Shown here piece by piece: positions 8,622 through 17,019 of a DNA stretch of 64,000 bases. This DNA comes from Gammaproteobacteria bacterium (GTDB taxonomy: Bacteria > Pseudomonadota > Gammaproteobacteria > SZUA-152): the NCBI GenBank assembly GCA_029882975.1, contig JAOUJW010000003.1:193090-257089 (forward strand), given 5' to 3'. The position numbers and the translations under genes are program-made. The notes beneath the pieces are model-generated. The model did not search any database and was not told the origin of the DNA. It worked only from the letters and a program-made list of their open reading frames with translations. Every line of letters starts with the position of its first letter. Position 1 is the first letter of the stretch.

Positions 8622-9602
8622 ATGAAAAGAAGTTTAATCGCATTGGCTGTTAGCTCAGCTGTTATTGCACCTGCTGCTATGGCCGGTGACGTGACCGTTT
8701 ACGGTCGTGCTCAAGTGGAAGTGAGCAGCATTAGCTACCAAAACGCCGCTACCGGTACTGACGGAGTGCAATTGCAGGACGTGGGTCACGGTCGTTTAGG
8801 TTTCAAAGCCTCTGAAGATCTGGGTGACGGCCTCACCGGTATGGCTGTGCTGGAATTCAAAACCAACACTGCTGATGGTGCGGCAGTCAGTTTGAGCGAT
8901 CGTGAAACCATGGTCGGCTTGAAAGGCAGTTTCGGTCAAGTGGAATTGGGTAACCTGAAACAAGCGTACAAATACGCCGGTGGCGTGAAATACGATCCCT
9001 TTGTTGCCAGCTCTTTGGAAGCACGTAACAACGGTGGTATGGTTCACAAGGCAACTAACTTCAGTGCGGGTGGTCAAGCCTCCTTCCATTCCAGCGCTAT
9101 CGGTTACCGCGGTAAGTTCGGTCCTGTAGCAGTAGCTTTAACCTACGGTGCTGAAGAAGGTGACGGTTCCATGACTGCTGCTGCCGTGTTCAACGCGCCT
9201 GCGTTTGAAGCTTTGGTAGCCCTTGCTGATTCCGGCGATTCTGCTGGTGCTGGTAATTCCTATTCTGCCACTAAAATCGGTGGACAGTTCCGTATGGCCG
9301 GTGGTGCTCACAAAATCTCCGCACAATACGAAATGGGTTCTATTGAAACCGGTGGTGCTACCACTGATCCCACCACTTTGTTCGTGGGTTATCAAGGTAA
9401 GTTCGGTAAAAATCTGTTCGTAGCTCAAATTGGTGCTCACGACAATGATGCAGCCACAAACAGTGGTACTTCCTACATGGCGGTTGGTGCGATTCACACC
9501 TTCTCCAAAACCACACGCGTTTTCGGCGGCTACCGTAACACGGATGCCGATACTGAAACTCGTGAAAGCGTAGTATCTATCGGTCTGCGCAAAGACTTCT
9601 AA
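8622..9602 (+). CDS. General outer-membrane porin (Gram-negative trimeric porin family)
   Basis: 326 residues with a clear signal peptide (MKRSLIALAVSSAVIAPAAMAG, cleavage near residue 21) and porin_4/OmpC-like features: the opening DVTVYGRAQVEV, GRLGFKASEDLGDGL, the GLKGSFGQVELGN strand and the C-terminal SIGLRKDF ending in Phe for BAM recognition. Expected to form a 16-stranded trimeric pore for small solutes in the outer membrane. It has its own promoter and terminator, so it is a single-gene unit. A specific role in the neighbouring electron-transfer region is not indicated. Confidence 0.9.
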   Translation: MKRSLIALAVSSAVIAPAAMAGDVTVYGRAQVEVSSISYQNAATGTDGVQLQDVGHGRLGFKASEDLGDGLTGMAVLEFKTNTADGAAVSLSDRETMVGLKGSFGQVELGNLKQAYKYAGGVKYDPFVASSLEARNNGGMVHKATNFSAGGQASFHSSAIGYRGKFGPVAVALTYGAEEGDGSMTAAAVFNAPAFEALVALADSGDSAGAGNSYSATKIGGQFRMAGGAHKISAQYEMGSIETGGATTDPTTLFVGYQGKFGKNLFVAQIGAHDNDAATNSGTSYMAVGAIHTFSKTTRVFGGYRNTDADTETRESVVSIGLRKDF

Positions 9603-9680
9603 GTTTTTGTGTAAACTGCTGTATTACGAAACAGATATAATAATATCTGTGGTCTAATAATAATAACGGTTTTAATCCTG

Positions 9681-9706
9681 ACGGGGCCTTTGGGCCCCGT
9701 TTTTTA
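9681..9706 (+). terminator. Rho-independent terminator of the porin gene
   Basis: ACGGGGCC-TTTG-GGCCCCGT followed by six T, about 80 bp after the porin stop. Confidence 0.93.
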
Positions 9707-9835
9707 TACAATCGTTAATGATCTAATGGAAATCCGGGTGCAATAACGCCAACAAAAATTCCGCCCGCATATTTACCCGCATCCTCCGATCACGTAATCT
9801 TTGCGTATTCGTTTTTCAGCCATAGGGATTGGTCT

Positions 9836-11005
9836 GTGTCATACCTCAGTTTGAGTCGCTGTAATAGTTTCGTTTTTTTCCTTCCTTTTATTTTAACCTT
9901 AAACGCCTGTGCTTCGCGGCAAGTGGGTTATGAGGCATTGTACTGGCCCCGGCCGCCGGATCGGCCCCGTTATGTGTTCGAGGGCACCTTACGCACCGGT
10001 CAGGATCTGGACTCCTATGCCACGATTTCCCGGGTAAGAGATGCCCTGACGGGATTGGGGCCGGGTAATACGCCGGCGTTTGCCAAGCCTTATGATCTTG
10101 CTGCCCGCAGCGGCCGATTGGTGGTGACAGATACCATTGCGAAAAGCATCATGATGTGGGATATCCCGCGGCGTAAAATGTACCATTTCGGTCAGCGGGG
10201 GCCGGGGTTGGTTAAAAAACCTTTGGGTGTCGGGATGGATGCCAAAGGTTGGGTTTATGTGGCGGACAGTGGCGACAATTCAGTAAAAGTTTACGATGCA
10301 CTGGGATTGTTTGTGCGCGGCATCGGCGCGCCAGAGGATTTTGAACGGCCGGTGGATGTGGCGGTAAATCAGGAGGGAAATCGCATTTATGTGGTGGACG
10401 CGGGCGGCATCAGCTCAAACCGCCATCGTATTCTCATTTACGATGATAAAGGCGAGTCTCTGGGGGTGATCGGTGAGCGCGGTTCCGGTTTTGGGCAGTT
10501 TAATTTGCCCATTCAAGCCGCGGTTTCACCCGCTGGTCAGTTACATGTGCTGGATGCAGGAAATTTCCGAGTACAAGTCTTCAATGCCGAAGGCGAGTAT
10601 GTGTACGCCTTTGGTCAAGTGGGGCGAAATTTTGGCAATATGGCGCGCCCCAGAGGAATTGCCATTGATGCTGAAGGCAATGTTTATGTCTCCGATGCGG
10701 CCTATCGCAATTTCCAGGTGTTCAATTCGGAAGGGCAGTTGCTCATGTCCATTGGCGGGGAGCAGTTTGCGGATAAACCAGGGCATTTTTCCCTCCCGGC
10801 CGGTATTGCGGTGGATGAGACTAATCATGTTTACGTGGTGGATCAAATTTTAGCCAAAGTGGATATTTTTCGTAAGCTGGATGAGGCGGAAGTGGAACGC
10901 GCTGTGCTAGTGAATAAGGTCTGGCAAATTCCACCGCTGCCGCAAATACAGGCCACCGAGGCGACCGTCAGTACGGAGGCGGAGTCGTCAGATTTTGATT
11001 TCTAA
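9836..11005 (+). CDS. NHL-repeat beta-propeller lipoprotein
   Basis: 389 residues. A GTG start with AGGGA upstream gives a lipoprotein signal ending in LNAC (Cys25), so the protein is probably anchored in the outer membrane facing the periplasm or surface. NHL blades follow from about residue 85, with repeats such as KGWVYVADSGDNSVKVYD, GNRIYVVDAGG, GQLHVLDAGNFRVQVFN and GNVYVSDAAYRNFQVF; a six-bladed propeller is expected. The N-terminal stretch WPRPPDRPRYVFEG is shared with the NHL lipoproteins at 20291 and 54414. It directly precedes the tetraheme gene but is separated by about 400 bp. Probable scaffold or assembly factor for secreted cytochromes; no enzyme motif seen. Confidence 0.88.
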   Translation: MSYLSLSRCNSFVFFLPFILTLNACASRQVGYEALYWPRPPDRPRYVFEGTLRTGQDLDSYATISRVRDALTGLGPGNTPAFAKPYDLAARSGRLVVTDTIAKSIMMWDIPRRKMYHFGQRGPGLVKKPLGVGMDAKGWVYVADSGDNSVKVYDALGLFVRGIGAPEDFERPVDVAVNQEGNRIYVVDAGGISSNRHRILIYDDKGESLGVIGERGSGFGQFNLPIQAAVSPAGQLHVLDAGNFRVQVFNAEGEYVYAFGQVGRNFGNMARPRGIAIDAEGNVYVSDAAYRNFQVFNSEGQLLMSIGGEQFADKPGHFSLPAGIAVDETNHVYVVDQILAKVDIFRKLDEAEVERAVLVNKVWQIPPLPQIQATEATVSTEAESSDFDF

Positions 11006-11408
11006 TCAAAGATCTGAAATATGGTTAAGCATTAGCTTACGTAGTATTAAGATTATCTTAAGTAGTAGACGGTTATTTGACGATTTCGACTTCAAATTAT
11101 TGACGCTTCAGTGAAAAATTGGAAAGAAGTGGTAAAAAAGCAATAAATACGAGCGTTTTGTAGTCATTATATTACATAAGACTATGTTAATTAAGGATAA
11201 TTTAGAATCTAACCAGAATGCTAAATTACATTAAATTTACTGGAAACCGGGGGGTGATGGTTTGACAAATCTTTAATTTGTGTGATATTTATAGGATATT
11301 GAATGAAGATTGTTTAAGTATAGCGTTTGTTGTTCAGGGATGATGTGGTACCCACACACAGAATGACATTAAACTCACAGAGCGAGAGAGGCACAGGGGG
11401 TTACACCA
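11006..11408 (+). promoter_or_regulatory. 403-bp AT-rich intergenic region with candidate promoter of the tetraheme operon
   Basis: No gene is seen. TTGACA at 11262-11267 is followed 18 bp later by TATTTA (11286-11291), a plausible sigma70 promoter giving a leader of about 110 nt. A perfect 7-1-7 palindrome TTAAGAT-T-ATCTTAA at 11047-11061 is a possible operator. A purine-rich GAGAGAGGCACAGGGGG sequence lies just before the ATG at 11409. The length and low GC suggest a strongly regulated promoter. Confidence 0.45.
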
Positions 11409-12440
11409 ATGACTCATAAATTCAGAAAAACGGTTGTCAGTGCGGCGTTGGCTGGTGCTGCAGTATTTGCATCAAACGCATTCGCTGCCCCGGCTGGGAC
11501 CGGGCCCATGAACAGTATTGCCGATTCATGGCATAATCTGGGCTCCGGCAATATTAAAGGCGCTACTCCAAATGGGGGTACACCAGCAAACCATTCTACC
11601 CAAACCGGTGAGATATGCGTATTTTGTCATACGCCTCACGGTGGCGATAACTCTGCCGCCGTACCGATTTGGAATAGAAAGTTAAATGATCCTGCAAACT
11701 ATATTCGTTATAGCGCCAACAACAGTACCACATTCGATGCAGAGGAAGGCGAGGTGGGTTCCACTACCATCGCTTGTTTGTCTTGCCACGATGGTGCTCA
11801 AGCTATTGATGCCTTGATCAATGCGCCGGGGTCCGGTAACTATACGGACTGGAGCACAGCACCTTTCGGGAGTGCTGCATATTTGGCATGGGCCGGTGGC
11901 AGCACCAGTATGACCGGTGCGGACATCAATCCGGCGACGGGAGCTCTGGCCAGCGGTATCGTACAAAATCTGGGTACAGACTTAAGTAATGACCATCCGG
12001 TCAGTATGCAATACGGCGGTGGCGGTATTACCGGGGCCGGTGGTGTTGCAACCGGTACTACCATTGACCCGGATTTTACTCAGGTTGGTACGGCACGAAG
12101 CATTAATGATCAGAGTGGTTCTGCGGTTAGCATGGTGATGAATGCCAAAGCAAATCCTTCACCCACTATTAATACCGTGTTTTGGATCGAGCGTTCAGAT
12201 TCCTTAAATCCCAACGACCGTGACCGCGAAGACGTTATTATGTACACCAGAAACCATGGTGGACAATTCCAGCCTTTTGTCGAGTGCGGTTCTTGTCACG
12301 ATCCGCATAATGTGGATAACCCCACATTCTTGAGAACCTCTAACGGTATCCCAAGCACCAATACGGCTTTAGCGGCTATGTTCCCCGGCTCGGTTAATGA
12401 CCCTGCCAGTGGTCTGTGTCTGACTTGTCACGCCAAATAA
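11409..12440 (+). CDS. Secreted tetraheme c-type cytochrome (doubled CXXCH family)
   Basis: 343 residues with a signal peptide (cleavage near residue 26 after SNAFA). Four heme sites in order: CVFCH, CLSCH, CGSCH and the C-terminal CLTCH, which ends the protein as CHAK. The first and third are followed by TPH and DPH, and other non-heme His (NDHPV, RNHGG, SWHN) give enough ligands for all-bis-His hemes. Long Gly/Ser/Thr/Asn-rich stretches separate the hemes, as in extracellular multihemes. It is the first gene of a ten-gene order ending at the undecaheme. A strong terminator follows, so it may be made in excess over downstream genes. Closest relatives are the pentahemes at 53193 and 55588. 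Confidence 0.9.
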   Translation: MTHKFRKTVVSAALAGAAVFASNAFAAPAGTGPMNSIADSWHNLGSGNIKGATPNGGTPANHSTQTGEICVFCHTPHGGDNSAAVPIWNRKLNDPANYIRYSANNSTTFDAEEGEVGSTTIACLSCHDGAQAIDALINAPGSGNYTDWSTAPFGSAAYLAWAGGSTSMTGADINPATGALASGIVQNLGTDLSNDHPVSMQYGGGGITGAGGVATGTTIDPDFTQVGTARSINDQSGSAVSMVMNAKANPSPTINTVFWIERSDSLNPNDRDREDVIMYTRNHGGQFQPFVECGSCHDPHNVDNPTFLRTSNGIPSTNTALAAMFPGSVNDPASGLCLTCHAK

Positions 12441-12469
12441 AGGCTTAGTCAGAGCAGTTCCAGTAAAAC

Positions 12470-12512
12470 AAGCTGGCAGTGAGATGGTTCATCTTGCTGC
12501 CAGCTTTTTTTT
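12470..12512 (+). terminator. Rho-independent terminator after the tetraheme gene
   Basis: Long stem AAGCTGGCAG...CTGCCAGCTT with additional inner pairing GAGATG/CATCTT around GTT, followed by eight T. It should limit read-through into the PPIase gene. Confidence 0.9.
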
Positions 12513-12568
12513 GCTTGCAGAATTTTTCTGTCATAGGATAACGATATAAGTTGTAAGGAATGGAATGA

Positions 12569-13660
12569 ATGAGTAAGCGAGTTTTGCATAGGGCGAGAGT
12601 AATTTTAGGATTTCCGGGCTTGGTTTTTTGTTTGCTGTCCGCCCTTAGTGTTCAAGCCACCGCAGAGGAAGGTTCAGCTGAGGCCGGGAAAACACAAAGC
12701 GACCAGCAGGAAAAGCAGAATGATTATTTCGCTGTTATCGATGGGGAAAAAATACCCATCGATGAATTTTTATATACCTTTCGCCGGGGCGTTCGGGAGA
12801 AGTTTTATCACGGCAAGGTGTCGCGGGATAAAGTGGAGAACTTTAAAAACGAGGTTGCCGACAAACTGGTCACCAAGATATTGTTGGTGAAGGAAGCGAA
12901 GCGTCGCGGTCTCAAGGCGGACGAAAAAGATATCAGCCACCGATTGGATGAGATTGATCAAAAATTCAAAAAGTCCAAAGATGAAAAAGAACGTGAGGCC
13001 TGGGGTAAGGATCGAGGGAAAACATTGACAGTAATTCGTCAGCGTATGGAGGCGGATGCCTTGACGGCATTGTTGTATGAAGAGGTGAAGAAGGTCAGTG
13101 CCATTTCAGAAAACGAATTAAAGGCTTATTACTCCAGTAATAAGGATAAATTTACGGCGCCTGAGCAATGGGATGTGTCTTTGATTTTGTTGTCCGTAGA
13201 TCCTTCTTCTTCTTCGGAAATTTGGCAAAGTGCTATTGAAGAAGGGCAGGCCCTGGTGGAAAAAATCCGTGAGGGCGCCAATTTTGACGAAATGGCCAGG
13301 ATTCATTCAGGTGACGAATCCGCTGCCAACGGCGGTAATATGGGGTATTTACACATTGGCATGTTGTCGGAACCTGCACAAAAAGTGTTGAATATTATGG
13401 AAGTGGGGCAAGTGTCAGAGCCGGTGGTGTTGTTGAAGGGCGTGGCTATTTTTCGCTTAAACGGTGTAAGAAAAGCGCGTTTGAATGAATTTAAGAAAAT
13501 CAAACAAAGTGCCAAGGATCTGCTTGAGAGAGAAAAGGGGGATGCGGCTTGGCAAAATCTGATCGCTTCCCTGCGCAAGTCGGCAACCGTGGAATACAGT
13601 GACGCGATACGGTTGGAATTAAACAGCGTACTGGATCAGGGGCAGTCAAAAGGAAAGTAG
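12569..13660 (+). CDS. Parvulin-type peptidyl-prolyl cis-trans isomerase (SurA/PrsA-like), secreted
   Basis: 363 residues with an N-terminal signal sequence (hydrophobic FPGLVFCLLSALSVQATA). A SurA_N-like helical chaperone segment spans about residues 50-185 (charged, with repeated Lys/Glu helices). A PpiC rotamase domain lies around 205-305, with GGNMGYLHIGMLSE and VSEPVVL as the family signatures. A C-terminal helix completes the fold. It probably folds secreted or outer-membrane proteins of this cluster, such as the barrel encoded next. PPIases recur in Geobacter multiheme loci and in the uet-type order. ATG start with AAGGAA upstream. Confidence 0.88.
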   Translation: MSKRVLHRARVILGFPGLVFCLLSALSVQATAEEGSAEAGKTQSDQQEKQNDYFAVIDGEKIPIDEFLYTFRRGVREKFYHGKVSRDKVENFKNEVADKLVTKILLVKEAKRRGLKADEKDISHRLDEIDQKFKKSKDEKEREAWGKDRGKTLTVIRQRMEADALTALLYEEVKKVSAISENELKAYYSSNKDKFTAPEQWDVSLILLSVDPSSSSEIWQSAIEEGQALVEKIREGANFDEMARIHSGDESAANGGNMGYLHIGMLSEPAQKVLNIMEVGQVSEPVVLLKGVAIFRLNGVRKARLNEFKKIKQSAKDLLEREKGDAAWQNLIASLRKSATVEYSDAIRLELNSVLDQGQSKGK

Positions 13661-13789
13661 GCATACATAAAATATGGTATTTGGCGTGATCCGTTTTGAA
13701 CATCCGCTTTTGGGTGTTACTATGCGCCATCAGGAGTGTGGGGGTTCTGGGGGCGAGACCGGTTGTGGTGGTTTTGATATAACAAGTGC

Positions 13790-15580
13790 ATGAAAAATAA
13801 AGTTGGTAAAATACTCAGACGCTTGCTGTGGCCGGTTATGCTGCTAGTGATTGTGTCTCCGGGGACGGCGCATAGCGTGGGATTTGTGCCCATGTCATTT
13901 TCAGGTGCCTTATCTTATGGCTATGGGTATGTGCGTGCCGAAGTGGGTAGTGAAGCAGAAAGCACCTCTGTTACGCTCAACCTGAATCTTACCGGATTTA
14001 TCTGGAAACCCTGGTTTATCACTACCACGGGCGGCTTGTCTTTTGGGGTGGCGCGAGCGCAAACATCCGCCAGTAGTAATGCCAGTTCCACCGCGGTAGC
14101 CGGTAATTTGGGCGTGAATGTTTTCCCCAGCAGCCGGTTTCCTTTCAGTTTGTTATTGAGTCTTTCCAACAGTGAAGTGGAAAATCGTTCAGCATTGAAT
14201 ACTTTGGGTAATGCCAATTACACCACCACCCGCGTGCTGATGTTGCAGACTTATAAGGGATACGACAATTTTTTAACTAACTTTTCCTGGGCGTATTCCA
14301 ATTTTCAGTCCGACACCAGTACCTCTAGCAGCAATGCGGTTAATTATGACGCTCGATATCGAAAATCCAAGCAATCATGGGTAGGTGGAGCGTCTTACAA
14401 TGAAAACTCAAATTCCGATTCCGATGTAAAACCCCAGAACTTTACTATACGGATGCATCACAACTATGTGCCGGGAAATCAATTGGGGGTAACCTCATCG
14501 GTAAGCTTTAACGAGAGTCGGGTGAGTTCCCGGTTTTCCAATAGCCGCAGTAGTGTGGCGCAGGCATCCAGTGTGTATTCATGGCGCCCTGAGCACAAGC
14601 CCTATTCATTCTCGGGTGGTGCTCGAGTATCAACGGCCAGGGCGGAAGGTCGGGGTGACAGTGAATCCAATTCCATGAGTTTGAGCTTGGGTACAAACTA
14701 CCGCTTAACCCGAAAAGTAAATGTCAGTGCCAGCGGTTCTATGTCAGCTGCGGAGACTGACAGCATAACCACGTCAAATGCCACTTTCAGCGCGTCCACA
14801 GGCTACAATTCCGATCAATACGATTATTTGGGATTCCGTTACAACTGGCGGGCGGCCGGTGGCGTGGCCAGCAGCAGTTCTACCAGTCAAGTGGAGCAGA
14901 ACGCAACCGAGGATGAGACCACCAGTTCTTTGTCTTTTTCACTCGGTCATACGGCATCGCGCAACTGGGCTTTGGGGCGTACATCCTCATTGAGTTTAAG
15001 CCTGTCTCAAAGCGGCGGTTTGGGTTATACCAATGCAGCTGTGGGTAGCGGTACTATTGGCCACGGTGTGGGTTTGAATGTCAGCTCCAATGATCGTACC
15101 GGCTCCACTTTTATGGGAGGCAGTTTTACCGATACTCGTTCTTGCACTGAGTGTGAAGGTACGGTGGATTCCGAGTCACAATTCTTGTCATTCCAATTGG
15201 CTCGAAATCAAGGAATAAATCGCTTAAGCTCATTGAGTGGTAATGCCGCTTATCAATGGGGGCGCCAGAAAAAACTGGAGGAAGATGCGTCAAACCCGGG
15301 GTTTGAACTCACGGCAAAGTCCTACACGCGTTCCGCCAATATGAATGCTAATTACCATCATAGTCGTGCTTTCGGTGTATATGCGCTCAATTACACCTCG
15401 TCCTTCGCCTATTCGCGGAATTTTAATGCTTTGCGCGATCAAAGGGATACTTTGCGTTGGGAAAACTTTTTTACCTACGCAATAGGCTTGTTGGACACCA
15501 GTTTAACCATCGATTTTGTGCAGCAAGGTAGTGATAATGTGCGTGGATCCTTGAGTTTTCGCGCCACTCGAAATTTCTAA
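13790..15580 (+). CDS. Ser-rich outer-membrane beta-barrel, candidate conduit protein
   Basis: 596 residues. The signal peptide (MKNKVGKILRRLLWPVMLLVIVSPGTAHS) is followed by a long run of alternating hydrophobic/polar strands rich in Ser, Asn and Thr, and the protein ends in LSFRATRNF with C-terminal Phe, the outer-membrane targeting signal. I count many strand-like segments, consistent with a barrel larger than general porins. It has no CXXCH. In its position between PPIase and triheme genes it could be the barrel through which electrons cross the outer membrane, analogous to MtrB/PioB, but no sequence similarity to MtrB was recognised. A CTECEG pair near residue 453 is probably in a loop. 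Confidence 0.7.
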   Translation: MKNKVGKILRRLLWPVMLLVIVSPGTAHSVGFVPMSFSGALSYGYGYVRAEVGSEAESTSVTLNLNLTGFIWKPWFITTTGGLSFGVARAQTSASSNASSTAVAGNLGVNVFPSSRFPFSLLLSLSNSEVENRSALNTLGNANYTTTRVLMLQTYKGYDNFLTNFSWAYSNFQSDTSTSSSNAVNYDARYRKSKQSWVGGASYNENSNSDSDVKPQNFTIRMHHNYVPGNQLGVTSSVSFNESRVSSRFSNSRSSVAQASSVYSWRPEHKPYSFSGGARVSTARAEGRGDSESNSMSLSLGTNYRLTRKVNVSASGSMSAAETDSITTSNATFSASTGYNSDQYDYLGFRYNWRAAGGVASSSSTSQVEQNATEDETTSSLSFSLGHTASRNWALGRTSSLSLSLSQSGGLGYTNAAVGSGTIGHGVGLNVSSNDRTGSTFMGGSFTDTRSCTECEGTVDSESQFLSFQLARNQGINRLSSLSGNAAYQWGRQKKLEEDASNPGFELTAKSYTRSANMNANYHHSRAFGVYALNYTSSFAYSRNFNALRDQRDTLRWENFFTYAIGLLDTSLTIDFVQQGSDNVRGSLSFRATRNF

Positions 15581-15748
15581 GTCCATGAGGCGCTAATATT
15601 AGTAAATACTAAATTAATACAGATCGTTGAATGGGTTTATAAATATAAGCATAAATACCAGAGATCCGTTGTCCCAAGGTGATACAACAGGTATTATATG
15701 GGGTCGCGGAGAATTAGTTATTTGTTAGATAATAGGGAGGAGGGCTCT

Positions 15749-16162
15749 ATGTATAAGTCCGCAATAATCGGGGTGTTAAGCATGATGGCTGTGCTTTTAC
15801 TTCCCAATGCCGCCAAGGCTGAATACGCTGATGTGGTGATTAACAACTATGCTGATGCTGCAGGTATGCGACCTGCTGTATTTCCGCATTGGTATCACCG
15901 TATTCGTTTCCGATGTAAAGTTTGCCATGCAGACCTTGGATTTAAATTCAAAGCCGGCGGTAATAAAATAACAATGGCAAAAATTATAGATGGCCAATTT
16001 TGTGGTGCTTGCCACAATGGGGAAATTTCCTGGTCTGTTGAAAACTGCGGTATGTGTCATTCAGGTGTGCCTGGTACACCGACATCTATCCATGGAAGTA
16101 CCGTGCAACGTTTGGTAGCACCTACGTACAAATCCTTGGGTGATAAAGATCGCGCACAGTAA
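15749..16162 (+). CDS. Periplasmic triheme cytochrome c (c7-type), first of three
   Basis: 137 residues from the ATG at 15749, which has a GGGAGGAGGG site; an in-frame upstream ATG at 15698 lacks one. Signal peptide MYKSAIIGVLSMMAVLLLPNAAKA. Heme motifs CKVCH, CGACH, CGMCH with the c7-type upstream FPHWYH, in which His residues serve as distal ligands. Domain layout matches the three-heme c7 family used as periplasmic electron shuttles in metal-reducing bacteria. It is followed 24 bp later by the second triheme gene and the pair ends in a terminator. Confidence 0.9.
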   Translation: MYKSAIIGVLSMMAVLLLPNAAKAEYADVVINNYADAAGMRPAVFPHWYHRIRFRCKVCHADLGFKFKAGGNKITMAKIIDGQFCGACHNGEISWSVENCGMCHSGVPGTPTSIHGSTVQRLVAPTYKSLGDKDRAQ

Positions 16163-16186
16163 GCCAACAGAATAAGGGATAGTATT

Positions 16187-16828
16187 ATGAAAACGATAAA
16201 AATCTTGCTTGGCGCGCTGGTGCTGTTTTCTTTGGTTTTCTCCAGTACGGCAGTATTGGCGGCAAGTAAATCTAAGAGTAAAGTTAGCGACGCTAACATT
16301 TTTAACCGTTTATTGAAGAAAGAAAAAATGCGCAATGCGCCACCACCGAAGGATGGGATCCACGATCCTGCTAACGATGGTACACATGTATTGCAACCCC
16401 CCCTAATTGCCTATGATGGGTTACCTCCATCAGATTTTGGTAACTATGTGGATTGGGTTAAATCGCTGGATGATGGCAAATTGAATCCGCGTTATGATCG
16501 GGCGGATCCAACGGTTGAGCCTTTGGTTATGGATTTGGACATTGTACGAGAAGTAAAAGCATCTATGCCGGATGTGGTGTTTCCGCACCGACAGCATACG
16601 CTCTGGTTGCATTGCTCCAACTGTCATCCGAAAATTTTTATTCCGCAACGCAATGCCAACGTGATCAATATGTCGGCGATTTTGCTGGGACAAAAATGCG
16701 GTGTTTGTCACGGGAAAGTGTCTTTTCCGATTACGACAAAATCTTGCAGGAAATGTCACTCTAAAGACAAACCCAAAGATTGGAAACCGCCCAAGAGTGA
16801 AGCCAGCTTGAAAAACCCTTGGCGCTAG
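16187..16828 (+). CDS. Triheme cytochrome c (c7-type), second of three
   Basis: 213 residues with an N-terminal signal sequence (KILLGALVLFSLVFSSTAVLAAS). An N-terminal 80-residue region, KDGIHDPANDGTHVLQPP...WVKSLDDGKLNPR, precedes the hemes and is also found in the third triheme at 18717, so the two share an added domain. Hemes: CSNCH, CGVCH, CRKCH with FPHRQHT upstream. FIPQRNANVINM between hemes 1 and 2 is shared with the third copy. Probable periplasmic or outer-membrane-associated carrier working with the neighbouring propellers. ATG start. Confidence 0.9.
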   Translation: MKTIKILLGALVLFSLVFSSTAVLAASKSKSKVSDANIFNRLLKKEKMRNAPPPKDGIHDPANDGTHVLQPPLIAYDGLPPSDFGNYVDWVKSLDDGKLNPRYDRADPTVEPLVMDLDIVREVKASMPDVVFPHRQHTLWLHCSNCHPKIFIPQRNANVINMSAILLGQKCGVCHGKVSFPITTKSCRKCHSKDKPKDWKPPKSEASLKNPWR

Positions 16829-16872
16829 TGGGTAAAGAGAATAATTATAATGTACTAATGTTGTGAAGTTGA

Positions 16873-16915
16873 GCGGCGAGTGAACAATCAGTGCACTCGC
16901 CGCTTGTTATTTTGT
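16873..16915 (+). terminator. Rho-independent terminator after the second triheme gene
   Basis: GCGGCGAGTG (16873-16882) pairs with CACTCGCCGC (16894-16903), followed by TTGTTATTTTG. Confidence 0.8.
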
Positions 16916-17019
16916 CTGTCTCATTTTAATCTTTAGCACAATTCCCTTTCTATAGGATTGTAGAAATTATAGGATAATAGGAATTTTATTGTTCCAGGTT
17001 ACAGAGTGAGTATTAACTT

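Noticed and set aside
7499-9000. Mobile-element boundary (attL) next to tRNA-Gln
   Set aside because: No integrase, direct repeat of the tRNA end, or transposase was found in the window.
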